DNA of 20,662 nucleotides from Candidatus Cloacimonadota bacterium (GTDB taxonomy: Bacteria > Cloacimonadota > Cloacimonadia > Cloacimonadales > Cloacimonadaceae): the NCBI GenBank assembly GCA_016875595.1, contig VGPI01000008.1, forward strand, positions 1 through 20,662. Direction: 5' to 3'. A program made the position numbers and the translations under genes. The notes under the pieces were generated by a model. The model saw only the letters and a list, made by a program, of their open reading frames with translations, was not told the DNA's origin and made no database searches. Positions within the stretch are counted from its first letter, which is position 1, and every line of letters begins with the position of its first letter. Below, one piece after another: positions 14,626-20,662 of the stretch.

Positions 14626-15598
14626 ACAGGATTTGATCAAACAGATCGACGACCTCAGCCAGTGCCGGCTACGCCTGGCGAGTGAGATCAAGAAGACCAT
14701 CATCGGTCAGCAGCGTGTGATCGATCAGGTCATGATCGGTATCTTTGCCAATGGGCATATTCTGATCGAAGGAGTACCGGGTTTGGCAAAGACCCTGCTC
14801 ATTTCATCAATAGCCAAAGCCCTTGATCTCACCTTCCATCGCATTCAATTCACTCCTGATCTGATGCCTTCCGACATCACCGGTACCGATATCCTCGTTT
14901 CTACCATAGGCACGGAGACGAAGCAATTTCAATATATCCGCGGTCCCATCTTTGCCAATATCATCCTTGCCGATGAGATCAACCGCACTCCCCCCAAGAC
15001 CCAATCGGCTCTTCTGCAGGCAATGCAGGAGTATCAAGTGACCGCCGGCAACAAGACCTGGAACCTTGACCTGCCCTTTATCGTCATGGCAACTCAGAAT
15101 CCGATCGAGCAGGAAGGCACCTATCCGCTTCCAGAGGCACAGCTTGACCGGTTCATGTTTTACATCGACATCGACTATCCCGATTACGAGGAGGAGATGT
15201 TGATCGCACAAACCACCACGGGGAACGATACCCAGACCATTGATGCCTCACTCAAAGCGGAAGACATTATCCGCTTGCAACATGCCATTCGTCAGTTGCC
15301 GGTGGCTAAACATGTCTATGAATATGCCGTCAAGCTGGTACGCGCGACGCGACCAAACCGCCCCGAAGCAAGTGATTACATCAATAAATGGGTCAATTGG
15401 GGTGCAGGTCCACGCGCTTCACAATACCTGATCCTGGCTGCCAAGAGCAAAGCTGCACTGGAGGGACGTCTCACTCCTTCCGAAGACGATATCCGTTCCG
15501 TTGCCCGGATCGTTCTCCAACACCGCATTCTGGTCTCTTTCGCTGCCGAAGCGGAAGGGATACGGAGCACCGATATTATAGCCCAGCTATTGGAGTGA
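14615..15598 (+). CDS. MoxR-family AAA+ ATPase
   Basis: A 327-residue AAA+ chaperone-like ATPase of the MoxR/RavA group. It has Walker A GVPGLAKT (53-60), Walker B IILADE (116-121) followed by NRTPPKTQSALLQAMQE, sensor 1 MATQNP (158-163) and LPEAQLDRF (172-180) typical of MoxR, then a C-terminal lid with RASQYLILAAKSKAALEGR. The length is usual for the family. ATG 14615 lies in the end of the membrane protein gene and has GGGAG at 14601-14605. MoxR genes are generally followed by DUF58 and von Willebrand A genes, but here the next gene encodes a secreted LVIVD-repeat protein and neither partner is seen in the window. MoxR ATPases usually help fold or load metal cofactors into partner complexes; the client here is unknown. 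Confidence 0.94.
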   Translation: MQNEQDLIKQIDDLSQCRLRLASEIKKTIIGQQRVIDQVMIGIFANGHILIEGVPGLAKTLLISSIAKALDLTFHRIQFTPDLMPSDITGTDILVSTIGTETKQFQYIRGPIFANIILADEINRTPPKTQSALLQAMQEYQVTAGNKTWNLDLPFIVMATQNPIEQEGTYPLPEAQLDRFMFYIDIDYPDYEEEMLIAQTTTGNDTQTIDASLKAEDIIRLQHAIRQLPVAKHVYEYAVKLVRATRPNRPEASDYINKWVNWGAGPRASQYLILAAKSKAALEGRLTPSEDDIRSVARIVLQHRILVSFAAEAEGIRSTDIIAQLLE

Positions 15599-15600
15599 TC

Positions 15601-16533
15601 ATGAAAAAGACCGTTGTTCTTATCGGACTGATACTGCTCATTTTGTCCATATTTGCCGTCGATAACCGGTTCATCAATGTCATTGCCCGCATCCGCGGTG
15701 TCGAAGCCAACCGGATCCGAGTCATCGACCAGAATGTAATGGTCAACAATCTCAACCAGATCTGGTTCTATTCCCTGTTCAATGCCTGGTCACCCCGTAT
15801 GGAGACCTCGTACCTCTCGGTCAATACCATTGAAGATCTCGATCTGATCGGCAACCGCCACCTCTACATTTGCTCCCGGGAACCGACCAATACTGTGATC
15901 GAGATCGATTCTTTGAATCAATACGGCAAGATCCTGTTTCCTTATACCATCACCGGTGACAAGATCACCCGCGAAGGATCAATGCTATATGTCGCCGATC
16001 GGTTCAAAGGTATTGATATCCTGGATATTGGCAGCGGAGGAAACCGGGAACTCAAATCCACTTTCTCTGAGAAGTGGGGGATCCTTGATTTTATCGCCCA
16101 GTATCCCAATTTATACGCTCTGAACGACTTTGGACTGGTTACGGTTGATATCAGCGAACTCCAGTTTCCCATCTCCATCGGAACCAATTATGAGATCATC
16201 AATGCCACCCGATTGGTTAAAAACGGTGATATCGTCTGGATCGGAGCCCAAAAACTCCTCATCGCCATCAATATCCGCGACCTCAATAACCCCGTGCTTG
16301 TCAATCAGTATCGTTTTCCTTATGACATCCAGGATATCGAGGTCAAAGACAACCGCTTGTTCGTCGCTCTCGGTATTGGCGGCATCCGCATCCTTGACAT
16401 CCGCAATCCCTCCAGAATTGATGAACTTAACTGGATAAACACCGGTACTCCAGCTCTCGATCTTGCCCTGAAAGATGACTTTGTTTTAGTCGCTTTGGGT
16501 CGTGAAGGCTGGATCATCTACGAGTATAGGTAA
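15601..16533 (+). CDS. Secreted LVIVD-repeat beta-propeller protein
   Basis: A 310-residue protein starting with a signal peptide or membrane anchor (MKKTVVLIGLILLILSIFA). The rest is built of about five to six repeats of roughly 40-45 residues with the LVIVD pattern, for instance MLYVADRFKGIDILDI, LYALNDFGLVTVDIS, WIGAQKLLIAINIRDLNNP and LFVALGIGGIRILDIRNPS, ending VLVALGREGWIIYEY. Such repeats form beta-propellers on the outside of the cytoplasmic membrane. The frame stays open upstream to 15388 inside moxR. I chose the ATG at 15601 because it lies 2 nt after the moxR stop and gives a proper signal peptide. Coupling to moxR is likely. No enzyme motif is seen; a ligand- or protein-binding role is inferred. 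The last gene of the run, it is followed 11 nt later by palindrome copy 2. Confidence 0.85.
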   Translation: MKKTVVLIGLILLILSIFAVDNRFINVIARIRGVEANRIRVIDQNVMVNNLNQIWFYSLFNAWSPRMETSYLSVNTIEDLDLIGNRHLYICSREPTNTVIEIDSLNQYGKILFPYTITGDKITREGSMLYVADRFKGIDILDIGSGGNRELKSTFSEKWGILDFIAQYPNLYALNDFGLVTVDISELQFPISIGTNYEIINATRLVKNGDIVWIGAQKLLIAINIRDLNNPVLVNQYRFPYDIQDIEVKDNRLFVALGIGGIRILDIRNPSRIDELNWINTGTPALDLALKDDFVLVALGREGWIIYEYR

Positions 16534-16855
16534 ACACCCTTCCTCCTTGCTTGATTACCTTAGTATAACCTTAGTATAACCTTACGATCGTAAGGTTATA
16601 CTAAGGTTATACTAAGGTAATCAAGCAAGGAACACACCAGCAGTTTGGTCAGTTGATGGCGGGTTCTAAAGTGCAATCAAACGGTTAGCATCACTGAGAC
16701 CGAAAACCGTATCAAAAATGGCATATAAAATGCAAGAACGATGGATAATAAACAGCATATATGGTATCAGAGCACTGTCAAGCCACTGAATTCGACGATC
16801 AACGAAGCAATACATAGAATAAATGAAAAAGCTAATACCACAATGGGAGTTATTA
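16534..16855 (+). other. Intergenic region between LVIVD and C25 peptidase genes
   Basis: About 320 nt. It contains the second 88-bp palindrome, beginning 11 nt after the LVIVD stop, and then about 220 nt of plain AT-rich DNA. I see no convincing -35/-10 pair; a TATAAA at 16724-16729 has no clear -35 partner. A ribosome site GGGAG at 16845-16849 serves the peptidase gene. The overlapping frame 16741-16995 runs into the peptidase gene and is judged spurious. Confidence 0.75.
16544..16631. repeat. 88-bp perfect palindrome, copy 2
   Basis: Two 44-nt arms that are exact inverted complements meet with no spacer (centre CGATCG at 16585-16590). It contains mirrored pairs of the 11-bp unit CCTTAGTATAA (16558-16568, 16569-16579) and partial units beside the centre. 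Identical to copy 1 at 4496-4583 except for one base next to the centre. It starts 11 nt downstream of the LVIVD gene stop and is not followed by a T run. It may stall or terminate transcription or form a cruciform. Confidence 0.95.
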
Positions 16856-19800
16856 ATGAAACTAACACTACTACCTCTATTAATGTTAACGTTGTTTTGG
16901 GGAATGCTGTTTTCCGAAACAACGTTCGTGAGTGCTGGCAACAATGGGGTCCGAGTGATCTCATCCTCACCGGAAGAGACCATTCTCCAGTTTGATGTCT
17001 CCAGATTTGACCAGACACAAGTCACGATCGATGGTCAGAAATGGCATCATATCTATCTTGAAAAGGAAGGCATCACTCAGGATAAGGGTGAACCGGCGCT
17101 ACCTGTTTTCAACCGCAGTATCATCATCCCCAATACCGCTTTGATGCGTTTTGATATCTATGATGCGGTCTTTCAGGATATGCAATTGACAATCGCTCCT
17201 TCCAAAGGCGTGATCACCCGAGATATCAATCCTGCTACAGTGCCTTACACTTTCTCCCAGACCTATGCGAACGACCGCTTTTATCCGGAGAATATTGTCT
17301 CCTTGTCCGATCCCTACATCATGCGTGATTTCCGCGGTATCACGGTGAGGACGATGCCTTTTGCTTATAATCCGGTGACGGGAACGCTTAGGGTCTTTAC
17401 TTCATACAAAATCCGCGTCTTCAGTGATGGCGTGGATACGATCAACATTATGCCTGGCAGTCGCGATAGCATCAGCCGTGCTTTCCAGCCGATCTATGAA
17501 AACCACTTTGTGAATTACAGCCAGTATCGCTACACGCCGGTAAGTGATTCATTCGGTAAACTGCTGGTGATCTGCCACACTAATTACATGACCGATATCC
17601 TGCCTTATGTGAATTGGAAAAAGCAACGCGGCATCGAAACAGAATTGGTCAATTTTACGACAGTTGGAACTACTGCTGCCCAATTGCAGACCTACATCCA
17701 GAACCGTTATAATACCGATAATACAATCACTTATGTCCAATTGGTGGGCGATGCTCCCCAGATCCCTACTTTATCATCAGGCGGTGGAGGAGCTGATCCG
17801 ATGTTTGCTTTGGTGGCAGGTGGCGACAACTATCCCGATATCTTCATTGGTAGATTCTCGGCTGAAACCAGCGCACAGGTGACAGCTCAGATCAATAAAG
17901 CCATCGTTTATGAACGCGATCTGAATGTTATCGATACTTGGCTTAAGAATGCTCTGGGTATTGCTTCAGCGGAAGGTGGGGGAAGCCAGGGAGATAATGG
18001 AGAATCCGATATCCAGCACATGAACATCATCCGTACCCGATTGATGACTTATGGATACACTTCAGTTGATCAGGTTTACGATCCGGGAGCTTCAGCCGCA
18101 ACGGTCACAACCAATGTCAATGCCGGCAGAGGTATCATCAACTATGTCGGTCACGGCTCGGATACGTCATGGGTAACCACGGGTTTCAGCAGTGCAAACG
18201 CCACGAACCTGACCAACGGCAGAAAGACGCCGGTCATCATGGATGTGGCTTGCGTGAATGGAAATTTCGTATCGATAACTTGCTTTGCTGAGGCATGGCT
18301 TCGAAACGCCAATGGTGGAGCGGTTACAATGTATGCCAGCACAATCAATCAGTCATGGAACTCACCTATGCGTGGGCAGGACGAATTCAACGAACTGCTG
18401 ACCAATGTAAGCGCATTCGGCGGGAGAAAATATACTGCCGGAGGCCTTTATTACAATGCCGCCTGCCGGATGATGGATGTTTACGGTAATACCACTGGTT
18501 CGGACGGCGTCAATATGTACCGGACCTGGACGATCTTTGGTGATGCTTCCCTTTCGGTAAGGACTACTACACCATTGGCAATGAATGTGAACCATCCTGC
18601 CAATATATCCATCGGACAGAACACCGTCTCTGTGTCTACTGGTGTAGCAAATACGCTTGTCGGAATTACTTATAATAATACATTATATGGCAAGGGTTAC
18701 ACCGATGGTAGCGGTAACACCGCGATCAATCTGGTCAACGCACCCCAGACAGCCATTACTTATACGATCACTGCCACTGCCCTCGACCGGATCACCTATG
18801 TCGGTTCAATTCAACAAGTACCCAGTGCTGGTACCTATCTGAATGTCTCATCGGTTGCATATTCGGATTCGAATAATAACCTGCCGGAGTACAACGAAAC
18901 AGGAAGATATTCGGTTACGATCCAGAATATCGGGAATGCCACAGCATCGGATATCACCGCGACCATTTCCACCTCAGCCAGTGGCATCACCTTCACCGAC
19001 AATACCGAAAGCATCGCCTCGCTTGCCGCCGGTGCATCCGTCACTCGCACCAATGCCTTTGCGTTCGGCACGGCGAATAATATCCCCGATCAGCTCAGTG
19101 TCCCGATGACGATCACCATGGTGAGCGGAGCAGATAACTGGACGCATAACTTCAGTCAGGTGTTCAATGCGCCTGCTCTTGCCCTGGGAAGCGTGATCAT
19201 CCAGGATCCGCTGGGTAATAACAATGGACGCCTGGATCCGGGTGAGACGGTGACGGTGCTCATATCTCTGGCTAACAACGGTGGCGCTGCTTCTCCTGCG
19301 GGGAATGGATATCTGACCTGTTCCACTCCGGGGATCACGGTAAATACCGGTACCGCTGCCTTTACAACCCTGAGTTCCGCTGGTGGGACAAACCTGTCGT
19401 TCAATATTACAGCCTCCTCGGGAATGTCGGTGGGGATGGTGGTCTCATTACAATTCAACGCTACGGCTGGTGCCTATACTGCCAATAAAACGGAGAACGT
19501 CACGGTCGGACTGATTCTGGAGGACTTTGAGACGGGCAACTTCAATTCCTATCCGTGGGTTTTCGGTGGCAGTTTGCCCTGGACGGTCACCAATACCGGT
19601 GCCTATCAGGGCACTTATGTGGCTAAGAGCGGTACCATTACCCATAGTCAGACATCTTACATGGAGACCACCCGGATCTTGAGCTCTGCTGGACAGATAT
19701 CCTTCTGGTATAAGGTATCGTCCGAGACCAGTTATGATTACCTGCGCTTCTATATTGATGGTGTGCAGCAGAATCAATGGTCGGGCACGGTGGGCTGGAC

Positions 19801-20662
19801 CCAGGCGACCTATGCGGTGACGGCTGGTACGCGCACTTTCAGATGGCTCTATTACAAAGATGGCTCAGTCAATACCGGTGATGATTGTGCTTGGGTTGAT
19901 TATATCGTCTTCCCAGCGTCCACTGCTCCAAACGTTTACAATCCTCCGCAGAATCTGGCAGCGACCAGCAGTCATGCGGTGGTCAACCTTACCTGGCAAG
20001 CGCCGGCATCCGGAACGCCCACAGTGTACAAGGTATTTCGTAATTCCACGCTTCTAACCACGGTGACGGGCTTGACCTATCAGGATCTGGCGGTGACCAA
20101 TGGCACGACCTATTCCTATCATGTCAAAGCAGTTTACAGTGGGGGAGAAAGCGATGCTTCCAATACTGTGAATGCCACTCCTGCCTCCAATCCACCGCAG
20201 AATCTAGCTGCGGTTGCCGGTATTACCGTGGTCAATCTGACCTGGCAAGCGGCGACCGGCAGAGGTGAGGAAGAGAGGGCAAGCCGTGACGATGATCGGG
20301 CTATTTCCGGTTACCGGGTCTATCGCAATGGCTCATCCATCGGCACGACCAATTCATCCACCCTGAGCTATTCCGATACCAATGTGGTCAATGAGACGAC
20401 TTATGCCTATCATGTAACGACCTTGTATTCCAATCCTGCCGGTGAATCAGCGGCATCCAATTCAGTACAGGCAACGCCCACGGCACAGACTGCACTGGAA
20501 GCGATACTGGGAACGGGAACGACGGTCAATAGTACAACTGTTTCCTCACCGGTAAATATATACTATCGCTACCGTCATGGACAGATGGTCTATACTCGGG
20601 CTGAGTTAATTGCCTCCGGAGTCTTTGGTCCGCTGAACATCACCCAACTGGGTTTCTATGTG
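16856..20662 (+). CDS. Secreted gingipain-like cysteine peptidase (family C25) with CARDB-like, jelly-roll and FN3 modules, 3' end outside window
   Basis: An open frame of at least 1269 codons with no stop before the window end. Residues 1-20 are a signal peptide (MKLTLLPLLMLTLFWGMLFS). A propeptide-like region runs to about 225 and the C25 catalytic domain from about 234 to 570. Its His-Cys dyad is His433 in NYVGHGSD and Cys466 in MDVACVNGNF; the 33-residue separation matches that of RgpB gingipain. Then follow an Ig-like domain (about 575-658), two CARDB-like beta domains (about 662-885), a jelly-roll opening EDFETGNFNSYPW (887-1020), two FN3 domains (from Pro1030 and Pro1113) and the start of another beta domain. 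The second FN3 has a highly charged insertion at 1135-1148. C25 enzymes are Arg/Lys-specific secreted endopeptidases; their secretion often needs a C-terminal sorting domain, not visible here. ATG 16856 has GGGAG 6 nt upstream. It lies alone after palindrome copy 2. Confidence 0.93.
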   Translation, partial: MKLTLLPLLMLTLFWGMLFSETTFVSAGNNGVRVISSSPEETILQFDVSRFDQTQVTIDGQKWHHIYLEKEGITQDKGEPALPVFNRSIIIPNTALMRFDIYDAVFQDMQLTIAPSKGVITRDINPATVPYTFSQTYANDRFYPENIVSLSDPYIMRDFRGITVRTMPFAYNPVTGTLRVFTSYKIRVFSDGVDTINIMPGSRDSISRAFQPIYENHFVNYSQYRYTPVSDSFGKLLVICHTNYMTDILPYVNWKKQRGIETELVNFTTVGTTAAQLQTYIQNRYNTDNTITYVQLVGDAPQIPTLSSGGGGADPMFALVAGGDNYPDIFIGRFSAETSAQVTAQINKAIVYERDLNVIDTWLKNALGIASAEGGGSQGDNGESDIQHMNIIRTRLMTYGYTSVDQVYDPGASAATVTTNVNAGRGIINYVGHGSDTSWVTTGFSSANATNLTNGRKTPVIMDVACVNGNFVSITCFAEAWLRNANGGAVTMYASTINQSWNSPMRGQDEFNELLTNVSAFGGRKYTAGGLYYNAACRMMDVYGNTTGSDGVNMYRTWTIFGDASLSVRTTTPLAMNVNHPANISIGQNTVSVSTGVANTLVGITYNNTLYGKGYTDGSGNTAINLVNAPQTAITYTITATALDRITYVGSIQQVPSAGTYLNVSSVAYSDSNNNLPEYNETGRYSVTIQNIGNATASDITATISTSASGITFTDNTESIASLAAGASVTRTNAFAFGTANNIPDQLSVPMTITMVSGADNWTHNFSQVFNAPALALGSVIIQDPLGNNNGRLDPGETVTVLISLANNGGAASPAGNGYLTCSTPGITVNTGTAAFTTLSSAGGTNLSFNITASSGMSVGMVVSLQFNATAGAYTANKTENVTVGLILEDFETGNFNSYPWVFGGSLPWTVTNTGAYQGTYVAKSGTITHSQTSYMETTRILSSAGQISFWYKVSSETSYDYLRFYIDGVQQNQWSGTVGWTQATYAVTAGTRTFRWLYYKDGSVNTGDDCAWVDYIVFPASTAPNVYNPPQNLAATSSHAVVNLTWQAPASGTPTVYKVFRNSTLLTTVTGLTYQDLAVTNGTTYSYHVKAVYSGGESDASNTVNATPASNPPQNLAAVAGITVVNLTWQAATGRGEEERASRDDDRAISGYRVYRNGSSIGTTNSSTLSYSDTNVVNETTYAYHVTTLYSNPAGESAASNSVQATPTAQTALEAILGTGTTVNSTTVSSPVNIYYRYRHGQMVYTRAELIASGVFGPLNITQLGFYV

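Noticed and set aside
15388..15600. Upstream in-frame extension of the LVIVD gene
   Set aside because: The extra 71 codons lie inside moxR in another frame and would bury the signal peptide; the ATG at 15601 is the better start.
16724..16729. TATAAA as a -10 element for the peptidase gene
   Set aside because: No acceptable -35 hexamer at 16-18 nt upstream; kept only as a note in the intergenic entry.
16741..16995. 84-codon frame ahead of the C25 peptidase
   Set aside because: It overlaps the peptidase signal-peptide region by 140 nt, has no clear ribosome site and shows no recognisable composition or motif.

Overview
The window is 20.7 kb of roughly half-GC bacterial DNA in which every recognised gene lies on the plus strand. 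No single marker fixes the organism. A multi-subunit [FeFe] hydrogenase, a fermentative trait, together with a secreted gingipain-like C25 peptidase carrying CARDB-like, jelly-roll and FN3 modules and an LVIVD-repeat protein, suggests an anaerobic fermenter of the FCB group. Candidatus Cloacimonadota is my best guess, as an inference only.

Region 1 (1-4398) is the 3' part of a hydrogenase operon. It holds the C-terminal end of a first NuoF/HydB-like flavoprotein with a 2x[4Fe-4S] tail, then a NuoE/HydC-like [2Fe-2S] subunit, a second and stripped-down NuoF-like subunit, and the catalytic subunit HydA. Together they should couple NAD(H) and ferredoxin to H2. A terminator-like hairpin follows hydA.

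Region 2 (4399-4889) is an intergenic stretch holding that hairpin, an 88-bp near-perfect palindrome (4496-4583) and a sigma70-like promoter ahead of gyrB.

Region 3 (4890-16533) is a nearly gapless run of ten genes: gyrB, gyrA, a small lipoprotein gene that overlaps the end of gyrA, a polyprenyl diphosphate synthase homologue starting at TTG with its own candidate promoter, a PHP-type (CpsB/YwqE-like) phosphatase, an SDR epimerase/dehydratase, a SAM methyltransferase-like protein, a UPF0104/AglD-like multipass membrane protein, a MoxR AAA+ ATPase and a secreted LVIVD-repeat beta-propeller. From the isoprenoid gene to the membrane protein, stops and starts abut or overlap. This suggests joint work at the cell envelope, perhaps on isoprenoid-linked lipids or glycans.

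Region 4 (16534-20662) opens with a second 88-bp palindrome (16544-16631), which is perfect and differs from the first by one base. It is followed by a long secreted C25 cysteine peptidase whose 3' end is outside the window.

The most unusual structure is the pair of loop-less 88-bp palindromes bracketing region 3. Other points worth a second look are the loss of all four [2Fe-2S] ligands in the second NuoF-like subunit, a TSCSPGW L1 motif in HydA, and altered Asp-rich motifs in the polyprenyl synthase homologue.
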